A stretch of 64,000 nucleotides of DNA from Pelomonas saccharophila_A (GCF_031458095.1 NZ_JAVDXU010000001.1:1-64000), one strand, 5' to 3'; shown: positions 17,751-26,334, counted from the stretch's first letter. Notes: generated by a model from the letters alone, not told the origin. Translations and numbers: made by a program.

Positions 17751-18754
17751 CCGTTACCTGCGAATCCCCCGGCCGCCTCGTCGCTCTGGACCGCCCTCGC
17801 CCCACCCGCCTTGCTGGCGAGGTGCTGCTGCGCGTCAAGCGTGTCGGCGTCTGCGGCACCGACCTGCACATCTTCACCGGCCACCAGCCCTATCTCGAAT
17901 ACCCCCGCGTCATGGGGCATGAGCTGTCGGGCATCGTCGAGGAAGCGGAGCCCGGCAGCGGCTTCACCTCGGGCGATCCGGTCTATGTGATGCCCTATCT
18001 GTCCTGTGGCGACTGCGTCGCCTGCCGCCAGGGCAAGACCAACTGCTGCACGCGCATCCAGGTGCTGGGCGTGCACCGCGACGGCGCCTTCACGGAGTTC
18101 GTCAGCGTGCCGAGCCGCTTTGTCGGCAAGGCCGAAGGCATCACCCTGGACCAGGCGGCCATGCTGGAGTTCCTGGCCATCGGTGCTCATGCCGTGCGGC
18201 GCGGCGAAGTGCAGCCCGGCCAGCGCGTCCTGGTCGTCGGCGCCGGACCCATCGGCCTGGGCGTCATGCTGTTCGCCAAGCTGCGCGGCGCCGTGGTGAC
18301 GGCCATCGACGGCCGCCCGGATCGGCTCAGCTTCGCGCGCCAGCACATGGGTGCTGACAGCGCTGTACCCCTGGGCGAAGGAGACGAGGCCGAGCTGTCG
18401 CGCCTGACGGGCGGCGAGTTCTTCGACCTGGTGTTCGACGCCACCGGCAGCCGCCAGGCCATGGAGCGCGGCTTTCGCTTCATCGCCCACGGCGGGCGCT
18501 ATGTCCTCGTGTCCATCGTGCAGGGCGAGCTCTCCTTCTCCGACCCGGAATTCCACAAGCGCGAAGCGACGCTGCTCGGCAGCCGCAATGCCACGACCGA
18601 GGACTTCGAGACCGTCATGCAGGCCATGCGCGAAGGCCTGGTACCCGATGCGGCCCTCGCCACGCATCGCCTGGCCCTGGTCGACGTGCCCACGGGTTTC
18701 CCGAACCTGCTGGACCCCGCCCAGGGCGTGATCAAGGCCTTAGTCGAGTGCTGA
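17744..18754 (+). CDS. Zn-dependent alcohol dehydrogenase, L-galactonate/L-gulonate 5-dehydrogenase-like
   Basis: Medium-chain dehydrogenase of 336 residues. Catalytic zinc ligands appear in VGVCGTDLHIFTG and VMGHELSG, structural zinc cysteines in SCGDCVACRQGKTNCC, and the NAD fold in VLVVGAGPIGLGVM. The overall pattern resembles the RspB/LgoD group, which oxidises C5 of L-galactonate or L-gulonate. Placed after a sugar-acid lactonase and before a tagaturonate-reductase-like gene, it could oxidise L-fuconate (6-deoxy-L-galactonate) or L-galactonate at C5. That assignment is inference. The alternative is the dehydrogenase acting on 2-keto-3-deoxy-fuconate. Its stop overlaps the next GTG start. 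Confidence 0.78.
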   Translation: MLTVTCESPGRLVALDRPRPTRLAGEVLLRVKRVGVCGTDLHIFTGHQPYLEYPRVMGHELSGIVEEAEPGSGFTSGDPVYVMPYLSCGDCVACRQGKTNCCTRIQVLGVHRDGAFTEFVSVPSRFVGKAEGITLDQAAMLEFLAIGAHAVRRGEVQPGQRVLVVGAGPIGLGVMLFAKLRGAVVTAIDGRPDRLSFARQHMGADSAVPLGEGDEAELSRLTGGEFFDLVFDATGSRQAMERGFRFIAHGGRYVLVSIVQGELSFSDPEFHKREATLLGSRNATTEDFETVMQAMREGLVPDAALATHRLALVDVPTGFPNLLDPAQGVIKALVEC

Positions 18755-19866
18755 ACGCCGGCCATCCCATCCTGCAGTTCGGCACCAGCCGCTTCCTGCA
18801 GGCCCACGTCGACCTCTTCGTCAGCGAAGGCGATGACGCGCTGGGCGGCATCACCGTCGTGCAGGGCACCGACAACCCGAGCAGCACGCGCCGCCTGCAG
18901 GCGCTCGCCGAGGGCTATGACGTCATCATCCGTGGCCTGAGCCAGGGCGAGGCGGTGGAGGTCCGCAAGACCTGCCGTTCGGTGCGCGAGACCCTCCACG
19001 CCCGCGCCGACTGGGGCACGGTGCGCGAGCGCGTGCGCGGCCCCGTGCAGGTCATCGTCTCCAACACCGGCGACGGCGGCTGGGTGCTGGACCCCCGCGA
19101 CAGCGCCGCATCGCTGCGCGAAGGCGCGCCCGCGCCAGCATCCTTTCCGGCACGGCTGCTGGCACTGCTGCATGACCGCTGGCAGGCTCAACCAGCCGCC
19201 GAGCTGACACTGCTGCCCTGCGAACTGGTATCCCGCAACGGGGACGCGCTGCGCGATCTGGTCACCGGCCTCGCCGCCGACTGGCGCTGCGCGCCGGCAT
19301 TCACCGACTGGCTGCGCCACCACGTCGTCTGGGCCAACTCGCTGGTGGACCGCATCGTGTCGGAGCCCTTGGAGCCGGCCGGTGCCATCGCGGAGCCCTA
19401 CGCCCTCTGGGCCATCGAGGTCCAGCCCGGGCTGCAACTTCCCTGCAGGCATCCATCCATCGTGTTGACCGACGAGCTGGTCAAGTACGAAAGGCTGAAG
19501 CTCTTCCTGCTCAACCTCGGCCATTCGCTGCTTGCCGACCTGTGGCTGCGAGGCCGTCTTGGCGCCGACATGACGGTGCTGCAGGCCATGCGCGAACCCA
19601 GCCTGCGCGAGCCCCTCGAGCAGGCCTGGCAGCAGGAAGTCCTGCCGGTGTTCGAGGCACTCGGCCAGGGCAAAGACGCGCGCGACTACCTGGTGGATCT
19701 GCGGGATCGCCTGCTCAACCCCTTCCTGGTCCACCGCCTCGCCGACATCGCGCAAAACCACGAGTTGAAGAAGCAGCGCAGGCTGCAACCCGTCGTGCAG
19801 CTGGCCCAGGTGTATGCCCCTGGCCTGGCCCAGCCGAGGTTGACGGCCGCCCTGGCTCCGTACTGA
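18748..19866 (+). CDS. Mannitol-dehydrogenase-family oxidoreductase, tagaturonate reductase (UxaB)-like
   Basis: A 372-residue long-chain polyol/hexonate dehydrogenase. The N-terminus QFGTSRFLQAHVDLFV corresponds to the usual QFGxGNFLRAF start of UxaB, followed by VIVSNTGDGG, LLPCELVSRNGDAL and HHVVWANSLVDRIVSEP, all family landmarks. It is about 110 residues shorter than E. coli UxaB, with the shortening in the C-terminal domain. GTG at 18748 overlaps the preceding stop (GTGCTGA). In the proposed pathway it would reduce a 5-keto-hexonate to an altronate-type acid, so that this and the Zn dehydrogenase together invert C5. The substrate is inferred. Confidence 0.78.
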   Translation: MLNAGHPILQFGTSRFLQAHVDLFVSEGDDALGGITVVQGTDNPSSTRRLQALAEGYDVIIRGLSQGEAVEVRKTCRSVRETLHARADWGTVRERVRGPVQVIVSNTGDGGWVLDPRDSAASLREGAPAPASFPARLLALLHDRWQAQPAAELTLLPCELVSRNGDALRDLVTGLAADWRCAPAFTDWLRHHVVWANSLVDRIVSEPLEPAGAIAEPYALWAIEVQPGLQLPCRHPSIVLTDELVKYERLKLFLLNLGHSLLADLWLRGRLGADMTVLQAMREPSLREPLEQAWQQEVLPVFEALGQGKDARDYLVDLRDRLLNPFLVHRLADIAQNHELKKQRRLQPVVQLAQVYAPGLAQPRLTAALAPY

Positions 19867-19880
19867 ACAAGGAAAACGCT

Positions 19881-20210
19881 ATGCAACGCATGGGCATGGT
19901 CATCGGCATCGCACCGGAACACATCGGCGAGTACAAGCGCCTGCACGCGGCCGTCTGGCCGGGCGTGCTGGCCCGCCTGGCGCAGTCCAACATCCGCAAC
20001 TACAGCATCTTCCTGCGCGAGCCGGAGAACCTGCTGTTCGGCTACTGGGAATATCACGGCAGCGACTTCGACGCCGACATGGCCGCCATCGCCGCCGACC
20101 CCGAGACCCGCCGCTGGTGGACCTTCTGCGGTCCCTGTCAGCGCCCGCTGGAGAGCCGCGCGGCCGGCGAGCACTGGGCCTCGATGGAGTGCGTCTTCCA
20201 TGTCGACTGA
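19881..20210 (+). CDS. L-rhamnose/L-fucose mutarotase family protein (RhaM-like)
   Basis: A 109-residue ferredoxin-fold protein beginning MQRMGMVIGIAPEHIGEYK, with HAAVWPGVLARL, NYSIFLREPENLLFGYWEY and a C-terminal WASMECVFH, the standard layout and length of RhaM-type mutarotases. These interconvert the alpha and beta anomers of 6-deoxysugars. This supplies the anomer the C1 dehydrogenase prefers and supports a 6-deoxyhexose as pathway substrate. ATG follows AAGGAAAAC at good spacing. The last 11 bases overlap the dehydratase gene in another frame. Confidence 0.88.
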   Translation: MQRMGMVIGIAPEHIGEYKRLHAAVWPGVLARLAQSNIRNYSIFLREPENLLFGYWEYHGSDFDADMAAIAADPETRRWWTFCGPCQRPLESRAAGEHWASMECVFHVD

Positions 20211-21726
20211 AGCCCTGCCGGCGCATGCGCTGATCCAGCTGCACGGCCGCGACAACGTCGCCGTGGCGCGCGTGGCGCTTGATAAGAATGCCGAGGTCGC
20301 ACGGCCCGACGGCACCGTGCTGCTCGTCAGCGATGCGGTGCAAGCCGGCCACAAGATCGCGCTGCGCGCCATCGCGCCGGGCGAGCCGGTGTTGAAGTAC
20401 GGTCAGCCCATCGGCCTGGCGAGCCAGCCCATCGCGGCGGGCGCCCATGTCCATGGGCACAACCTCGAGATGGCGCGCGCCCTCCCCGCCCAGGCCGTCG
20501 ACGCGGCTTTGTCAGTGCGCATCGAACCAGGCCAGGCGGCCACCTTCGAGGGCTATGTCCGCGCCGACGGGCGCGTCGGCACGCGCAACTACATCGGCGT
20601 CGTGTCGTCGGTCAACTGCTCGGCCAGCGTCTGCAAGGCCATCGCGCGCGCCTTCGAAGGCCCGGGCGCCCTGCCCGGTGTCGACGGCGTCGTCGCGATC
20701 ACGCACGGCAGCGGCTGCGGCATGAGCGACGGCGAAGGCCTGGCCCTGCTGCGCCGCACGCTGCGTGGCTATGCCAGCCATCCCAACTTTGCGGCCGTCC
20801 TCGTCATCGGCCTGGGCTGCGAGGTCAACCAGGTCGGCGCCCTCCTCGACGGTGTGGAGACAGGAGGCCGCGTGCACGGCCTGACCATCCAGGCCGAAGG
20901 CGGCACGCGCGAGACCATCGAGCGCGGCCAGGCCCTGGTGCGTGAACTGGCGGCCGAGGCCGCCAAGGCCCGGCGCAGCACGGTGCCGGCCTCCCATCTC
21001 GTCGTGGGCCTGCAATGCGGCGGCTCCGACGGCTATTCCGGCATCAGCGCCAACCCGGCGCTGGGCGCCGCCGTCGACCTGCTGGTGCAACACGGCGGCA
21101 CGGCCATCCTGTCGGAGACGCCGGAGATCTATGGCGCCGAACATTTGCTGATCGCGCGCGCCACCCGCCCCGAGGTGGCCGAGCGCCTGCTGGCGCGGCT
21201 GCGCTGGTGGGAGGACTACGCGGCCCGCAACGGCGCCGAGCTGGACAACAACCCGTCGCCGGGCAACAAGGCCGGCGGCATCACGACCATCCTCGAGAAG
21301 TCGCTGGGCGCCGTTGCCAAGGCCGGCAGCAGCCCGCTGACCGATGTGCTCGGCTATGCCGAGCCGGTGCGCGGCCAGGGCCTGGTCTTCATGGACACGC
21401 CGGGCTACGACCCCGTATCGGCCACCGGCCAGGTTGCCGGCGGCGCCAACCTGATCTGCTTCACCACCGGGCGCGGCTCGACCTATGGCTGCAAGCCCAC
21501 ACCCTCGCTGAAGCTGGCCACGAACACGCCCTTGTTCAGGCGCATGGCCATGGACATGGACTTCAACGCCGGCGGCATCGTCGACGGCACGCAGAGCGTT
21601 GCCGAGGCCGGCGAGGCGCTGTTCCGCTTGATGCTGGAGACCGCCTCGGGCCGGCCCACGCTCAGCGAGGAACACGGCCTGGGCGACAACGAGTTCGTGC
21701 CCTGGCAACTGGGCGCGGTGATGTGA
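20200..21726 (+). CDS. UxaA-family sugar-acid dehydratase (altronate dehydratase-like)
   Basis: A 508-residue cytoplasmic dehydratase with an N-terminal SAF domain (about 1-95) and the UxaA/GarD core. Landmarks are GYVRADGRVGTRNYIGVVSS, THGSGCGM, GLGCEVNQ, VGLQCGGSDGYSGI, DNNPSPGNKAGG and GRGSTYGCKPTPSLK. The conserved Cys and His residues fit the metal-dependent site of this family. E. coli UxaA converts D-altronate to 2-keto-3-deoxygluconate. Here the likely substrate is 6-deoxy-altronate, altronate, or L-fuconate itself. It replaces the enolase-superfamily fuconate dehydratase seen in described oxidative fucose pathways, which is absent here. The start overlaps the mutarotase gene. Confidence 0.86.
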   Translation: MSTEALPAHALIQLHGRDNVAVARVALDKNAEVARPDGTVLLVSDAVQAGHKIALRAIAPGEPVLKYGQPIGLASQPIAAGAHVHGHNLEMARALPAQAVDAALSVRIEPGQAATFEGYVRADGRVGTRNYIGVVSSVNCSASVCKAIARAFEGPGALPGVDGVVAITHGSGCGMSDGEGLALLRRTLRGYASHPNFAAVLVIGLGCEVNQVGALLDGVETGGRVHGLTIQAEGGTRETIERGQALVRELAAEAAKARRSTVPASHLVVGLQCGGSDGYSGISANPALGAAVDLLVQHGGTAILSETPEIYGAEHLLIARATRPEVAERLLARLRWWEDYAARNGAELDNNPSPGNKAGGITTILEKSLGAVAKAGSSPLTDVLGYAEPVRGQGLVFMDTPGYDPVSATGQVAGGANLICFTTGRGSTYGCKPTPSLKLATNTPLFRRMAMDMDFNAGGIVDGTQSVAEAGEALFRLMLETASGRPTLSEEHGLGDNEFVPWQLGAVM

Positions 21727-22919
21727 TGGCTGTCATGACCGACCGCTGCGGGCGCCGCGCTTTCCTCGGCGGCCTGTTGCTCGCGCCGCTGGCCACGATC
21801 GCCGCTCCCACGGGGTGGACAGCCGGCCGGGGCCCTTACCAGGTCGGCAGCAGCTGCCTGCTGGCCGAGCCTGCCTCCGCGGCACCGTCGGAGCATTACC
21901 TCATCGGCCGCTGGCAGCCGCAAGGCTCGCTCTACCTTGACCAGCTGATCAAGGACCGCAGCGCCACGCTGGTGATCGACGTGAAGGTGCCCGCGGACTG
22001 GCCCGGCGCGGGGCGCCTGGCCGGCTGCAGCCTGCCGGTAGTGCTGTCGGTGCTCTACCCGACGCCGGCCACCAACGACCGACCCGACTACACCTTCCCG
22101 GAAGAGCATGGCTGGTACCGCCTGCCGCATATGCAGCGCCCCGGCGAAACGCCCCTGTTCGCCGACGAGAAGGCGCGCTACCCCCTGGTCATCCACTCGG
22201 GCGGGCAGAATACGCATGGCCTGTGGCATCTGTCGAAGCTGCAGCACCTGGCCTCGCGCGGCTACATCACGGTCGACGTCTATCACGGCGACGGCCGCAC
22301 GCCGGGCTTCGGCGAATCGGTGGGGCTGCGCAGCCTGGCCGTGCGCGCGGCCCTGGACCATGTGCTGGCCCACCCCCACTACGCCGACCACATCGATGCC
22401 GAACGCATCGGCGCCACCGGCAGCAGCGCTGGTGGCCTGACCGTGCTGACGCTGCTGGGCGGATCGAATCCGGCGCGGCCCGGTCTCTCCCTCGCCGACG
22501 AGCGCATCAAGGCCGGCTTCGGAACGGTGCCCTTCGCCGGCTTCTCCGCGGCCGCTGCACGGGCCATGGGCATCCCGCCAGGCGCGAGGCTGGATTTCTG
22601 GAACTTCGGCGAAGACTTCGCCGGCCTCGCCGCCGTCAAGCGGCCCTGGTTCGCCGTCAGTGGCGAGCTGGACCGCAACGTGCCCGCGGCCGACGTGCTG
22701 GCCGCCGCCCGTGCCATGGGGGGGCCCGCCTGGGTGGTGGAGATGAAGGGCCAGACCCACGGCTTCAACGACGCCGCCAACGCACAGACCTATGACTGGG
22801 AGGCGGCCTTCTTCGACGCCCATTTGCGCGGCGACGCGGCCGCCCGCGACCTGCTGCGTCCCGGCGCCGACCCGGCCGGGCCCGGGGCTCTCGGCCGCAT
22901 GCGGCTTCAGCCGGCCTGA
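21726..22919 (+). CDS. Exported alpha/beta-hydrolase with Tat-like signal
   Basis: A 397-residue hydrolase with an N-terminal CGRRAFLGGLLLAPLATIAAP, a twin-arginine-type signal. The nucleophile elbow is ATGSSAGGLTVL, a candidate acid is in AVSGELDRNVP, and the His is in MKGQTHGFND, a usual serine-hydrolase order (dienelactone hydrolase/acetylhydrolase clan). TGATG overlap with the dehydratase stop fixes the start and makes it the last gene of the sugar operon. An exported esterase at the end of a cytoplasmic sugar-acid pathway is unexpected. It may deacetylate the glycan or oligosaccharide carrying the sugar. Its last 13 bases overlap the end of the convergent GAF-PAS gene. Confidence 0.65.
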   Translation: MAVMTDRCGRRAFLGGLLLAPLATIAAPTGWTAGRGPYQVGSSCLLAEPASAAPSEHYLIGRWQPQGSLYLDQLIKDRSATLVIDVKVPADWPGAGRLAGCSLPVVLSVLYPTPATNDRPDYTFPEEHGWYRLPHMQRPGETPLFADEKARYPLVIHSGGQNTHGLWHLSKLQHLASRGYITVDVYHGDGRTPGFGESVGLRSLAVRAALDHVLAHPHYADHIDAERIGATGSSAGGLTVLTLLGGSNPARPGLSLADERIKAGFGTVPFAGFSAAAARAMGIPPGARLDFWNFGEDFAGLAAVKRPWFAVSGELDRNVPAADVLAAARAMGGPAWVVEMKGQTHGFNDAANAQTYDWEAAFFDAHLRGDAAARDLLRPGADPAGPGALGRMRLQPA

Positions 22920-23944
22920 TCACGGGCGACCAGCGCGGGGTTGCGGTCGGGCAGCTCCAGGCTGGTCACGAGGACGCATTCCTCGCCGAGATAGGGCATG
23001 GGCACCGCGTTGAGGAGGGCCTCGCGCACCTCGCCGTGCACGTCCCGGACCCGCAGCGCGAGGTTGCTGACCCGGCCTTCGGCGCTCAGCACGGCATAGA
23101 AGCGCTCACGGTCCTCGGGCAGCAGGCCATAGGCATGCAGGGCCGTGGTTGACCCCAGCAGCGCAGCGCGGTCCAGACTGTAGAGGTCGCACAAGGTCTG
23201 GTTGACCTCGACGATGCGGCGCTCCTGGATCGAGACGATGGCCATGGGCAGCGGCGCGCCGAAGAAGAGCGCGCTGAAGCGATCCCGCCCAGCCGCGATC
23301 TCCTGCTGGGCGGCCCGCTGGGCCCGCTTGGCGTCGATGTTGTCGAGGGCAAAGGACAGGTCGTCGCCGAGTTCATCCAGCAGCGCCAGCAGCTCGGCGT
23401 CGAAGAAGCCGGGCTGGCCGGCACAGAGCATCAGCACGGCGCTGACCTCGCCGGCGCGGCGCAGCGGAATCCAGGCGATGGCGCGCACGCCCTGGGCCAC
23501 GGCCTCGCTGCGCCAGCGGCCGGCCAGGGGGTCCAGGACATAGTCGTTGCTGACGAAGCGGCGCCCCTCGCGCAGCGCGCGGGCCGTGTAGGAGGCCTGG
23601 ACTTCCGGCTGCGTCAGGTCCAGCGGGTCGGGCACGTTCTCCAGCACCTGGGCCGCCGGCCCGGCCGTGGCGCCGCGGCGGGCCAAGCTGCCGTCACGGA
23701 CATAGACGCAGGCCAGCACCGCATGGCCGGTCTGCACGCAGAGCTGGCAGGCCTCGCGCCACAACGTGGCCTCGTCCTCGATGCGCAGTACGGCGCGGTT
23801 GGCGCGCGACAGCGTCAACAGGAAGCCGGACAAACGCTCCGCCCGAGCCCTGGCCGCCCGGCCCGCGCGCCGCTGTCGCAGCAGCAAGCCGAGCAGGCCC
23901 GCAAACACTCCCGAGATGACGATCGCTGCCACGGCGTCGACCAT
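22907..23944 (-). CDS. Membrane-anchored GAF-PAS sensory protein without output domain
   Basis: A 345-residue protein with one N-terminal membrane helix (VDAVAAIVISGVFAGLLGLLL), a basic linker, a GAF domain (about residues 40-205, with WIPLRRAGEVSAVLMLC) and a PAS domain (about 220-325, with ALFFGAPLPMAIVSIQERRIVEVNQT). Such modules normally precede GGDEF, EAL or histidine-kinase domains, but the protein ends soon after PAS. ATG at 23944 is chosen for its upstream GAGGAGG; an upstream in-frame extension lacks support. It may be a partner-dependent sensor or a truncated relic. Its target is unknown. The 3' end overlaps the convergent hydrolase gene. Confidence 0.72.
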   Translation of the reverse strand: MVDAVAAIVISGVFAGLLGLLLRQRRAGRAARARAERLSGFLLTLSRANRAVLRIEDEATLWREACQLCVQTGHAVLACVYVRDGSLARRGATAGPAAQVLENVPDPLDLTQPEVQASYTARALREGRRFVSNDYVLDPLAGRWRSEAVAQGVRAIAWIPLRRAGEVSAVLMLCAGQPGFFDAELLALLDELGDDLSFALDNIDAKRAQRAAQQEIAAGRDRFSALFFGAPLPMAIVSIQERRIVEVNQTLCDLYSLDRAALLGSTTALHAYGLLPEDRERFYAVLSAEGRVSNLALRVRDVHGEVREALLNAVPMPYLGEECVLVTSLELPDRNPALVARDQAG

Positions 23945-24084
23945 GCGTCCTCCTCGTAGACCCTGCCGGCTCCCGCCTGGCATTGTGGTCCCGTCAGCGA
24001 CGCCAGTCTGCGCTCCTTCGCGCATCTAGCGAGGTGCGGGCCCGCTGCCGCAGAACCAACCCAGCGGCCGGGCCGAGCGACTCG

Positions 24085-25434
24085 TCAGCTGAGCAGATAG
24101 AGACCGGCGCCGTGCGACGGCAGGACCGCAGCGAAGCGCCCGGCGGCCGGGGCCAGCGGCCCTCTGGTCCACAGGTCGCGCACCTGGCGCACGCCGTCCA
24201 AGCCCAGGTCCCGCAGCGCAACGGAGACCTCACGCGCCTTGTCGGTCGGGTTGAACAGCGCGACGTAGCGGCCCTTGCCGTCGGCCGGCCGTGCCGACCA
24301 GATGCGCACGAAGTCCTCGACGAAATGCGGCCGGTTGTCCGAGCTCGACTGGTCCACGGCCAGCACCTCGGGGTTGGTCAGCAGCGCCAGCGTCGCCTCG
24401 TCCAGGTGGCGCAGGTCGCCGCCCATGATCAGCGGCGAGCGGGTGATGGCCCACAGCGTCATCAGCGTGCGCTGTTCGTCGGGGGTGAAGCGGGTGTCGC
24501 GCTCACCGAGGGCCAGGCGGCCCAGCGGCAGCATGTCCGGGTCCGGCCAGGCGCCAGGCTGCCGCCAGGGGTTCCAGTTTTCCAGGCGGGTGAACTGGGC
24601 CTCCAGCATGTGCCACTCGTCCCAGAAGTCGTCGGAGATGCGCCACATCTGCGCATGCCGGCGCACATGCTCGGCGCGGCTCACCGGTGTCTCGCCGGGC
24701 GACAGGCTGAGCACCATGGGCCGCTTGGTGCGCTGGATGGCGCGGTGGGCGGCCTCGATCTCCGGCGCATGGGCGTCATAGGGGCGGCTCATGTCGTCCA
24801 TCTTGATGAAGTCGACGCCCCAGGAGGCATAGAGCGCAAAGACACTGTCGTAGTAGGCCTGGGCGCCGGGCTTGCGCATGTCGACGCCGTACATGTCGGG
24901 GTTCCAGGTGCAGATGCTGGTGGTGTCGGCGATGTCGGCGGCGCGATAGGACGTGCCCAGGATGGGCAGGTTGCGCTTCACGGCCAGGCGCGGGATGCCG
25001 CGCATCAGGTGGATGCCGAACTTCAGGCTCATGGCGTGAACGTCGGCCGCCAGCGCGGCGAAGCCCTTGCCACCGGCGCTGGACGGGAAGCGGTTCTCGG
25101 CCGGGATCAGCCGGCCGTAGCCGTCCAGCGCCGGCTCGGGGTTGGCGGCATAGGTGTAGCTCGACGCCCCGGGCTCGTACCACTGGATGTCGATGGTGAA
25201 GACGCTGTAGCCGGCCGGCAGCAGCCTGTCAGCCATGATGCGGGCGGTCTCGCGGGCCTGGGCCTCGTTGATGGTGGTGGCAAAGCTGTTCCAGCTGTTC
25301 CAGCCCATCGGCGGCGTGGGCGCCAGCAAGCCCTTGGCGGATGCTGCTGCGGAGGAGGCGGCCTGGGCGGGCAGCGTGGACGCCGCGATGCCGGTGAGGC
25401 CTGCGCCGATCAAATTCCTGCGGTTCAATGACAT
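24085..25434 (-). CDS. GH27 alpha-galactosidase, Tat-exported
   Basis: Predicted to release alpha-linked galactose (or a related sugar) from plant oligosaccharides. It has 449 residues with a Tat-type start SLNRRNLIGAGLTGIAAS. The barrel opens with PTPPMGWNSWNSF, the GH27 hallmark. The nucleophile region is VDFIKMDDMSRPY (Asp213), where many family members have KYDNC, and the acid/base is probably in MWRISDDFWDEW. ITRSPLIMGGDLRHLD and a C-terminal beta-sandwich follow. ATG at 25434 is chosen because the signal peptide begins there. It is the last glycosidase of the minus-strand cluster. The DDMS variant suggests a subgroup, so specificity should be called with caution. Confidence 0.87.
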   Translation of the reverse strand: MSLNRRNLIGAGLTGIAASTLPAQAASSAAASAKGLLAPTPPMGWNSWNSFATTINEAQARETARIMADRLLPAGYSVFTIDIQWYEPGASSYTYAANPEPALDGYGRLIPAENRFPSSAGGKGFAALAADVHAMSLKFGIHLMRGIPRLAVKRNLPILGTSYRAADIADTTSICTWNPDMYGVDMRKPGAQAYYDSVFALYASWGVDFIKMDDMSRPYDAHAPEIEAAHRAIQRTKRPMVLSLSPGETPVSRAEHVRRHAQMWRISDDFWDEWHMLEAQFTRLENWNPWRQPGAWPDPDMLPLGRLALGERDTRFTPDEQRTLMTLWAITRSPLIMGGDLRHLDEATLALLTNPEVLAVDQSSSDNRPHFVEDFVRIWSARPADGKGRYVALFNPTDKAREVSVALRDLGLDGVRQVRDLWTRGPLAPAAGRFAAVLPSHGAGLYLLS

Positions 25435-25743
25435 GGGAGGTTTTCTTGTCTCGGTGTTGTCGTGGCTTGCGGTGTACGGGCTTGCGTTCAAAGGTGCCAA
25501 TCGTGTTTTCGGTCGAGTCGATGCCGGTTTTCGTATCCCCTGGTGGGACGGCCGCTGTTGCTGCTGTGGCTATTCGGCAGCCGCGATGGTGGCATTGGGC
25601 GGACGCCCGAACAGGCCCAATAAGGCTATCGAGATGACGATCGCAGCCGCGGTGCCAACCCTATGCCCTCCTCGCCAGGCCGCGCTGGCTGATGCCAGGC
25701 ATTCCGGCCTCATCCTCGTCGAGGCCGCGTTTCGTCTCCTGCG
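25435..25743. other. Gene-poor gap with a degenerate copy of the GAF-PAS gene start region
   Basis: No supportable gene lies in these 309 bases. Positions 25629-25674 resemble 23911-23956, the ribosome-binding site and first codons of the GAF-PAS gene. Both share GAGATGACGATCGC and CCTCCTCG, with scattered differences between. On the minus strand the ATG is lost (ATA) and a stop (TAG) soon follows, so it looks like a decayed fragment rather than an active gene. Confidence 0.35.
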
Positions 25744-26334
25744 TCAAGGCGCGCACATGAACGGCTTGGCCGGCAATGCCGTGACGACCGCGGCTGCCTC
25801 GACCGCCGGTGCCAGCTTCGGCAAGGCCTGCGTCAGCGCTGCGCGGTCCTGGTCAAGTTCGCGGCGTAGCGCCACCCTGTCGCCGTCCAGCACGAAGTTG
25901 CCGATGTAGACGGTGTGGCCGGCGGGCAACTGGAAGGCTTGGTCGATACCATCGAAGCGCACGCCGCTGACCTCGTGCATCCTGTTGAAGGCGCTGTAGA
26001 TGTAATGCCCCGCCGGCAGTTCGAAGGCGAAGAAGCGGATCGGCGCGCCGGCCCCGGGCACCGCAGCCTCGATCCGGTTGTAGGTCCAGCAGCCGCCGGT
26101 GATCGCCTGCCGGGCGATGTCGTATTGGTCCAGGACCACCCTGAAATCCTGGAGGCGCGATGCGCGGTCGACTGTCAGGCCGACGATGGCAATGGCTCGA
26201 CTGCTGCCGGGGGCGGGTGTCCCGCCGGCATAGAGCCTGGTTGCGTTGACGATGCAGCCGGCCAAGCCGAGGCAACCCGCGGCGAGGGCGAACTTGCGGA
26301 TGTCGTTGAGAGGGGATCGATGGGCGATGGTCAT
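25744..26334 (-). CDS. Small lipoprotein of unknown function
   Basis: A 196-residue protein with a lipoprotein signal (basic start, then FALAAGCLGLAGC; Cys near residue 27 is the lipidation site). The body has two beta-rich segments, FFAFELPAGHYIYSAFNRM and FQLPAGHTVYIGNF. This is a repeated 'PAGHY/TVYIG' pattern that resembles domains in small lipoproteins of the DUF2846 kind, but I cannot assign it firmly. GGAG lies nine bases before ATG. It sits in the minus-strand cluster after the TPR protein. The role is probably envelope-associated. Confidence 0.6.
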   Translation of the reverse strand: MTIAHRSPLNDIRKFALAAGCLGLAGCIVNATRLYAGGTPAPGSSRAIAIVGLTVDRASRLQDFRVVLDQYDIARQAITGGCWTYNRIEAAVPGAGAPIRFFAFELPAGHYIYSAFNRMHEVSGVRFDGIDQAFQLPAGHTVYIGNFVLDGDRVALRRELDQDRAALTQALPKLAPAVEAAAVVTALPAKPFMCAP

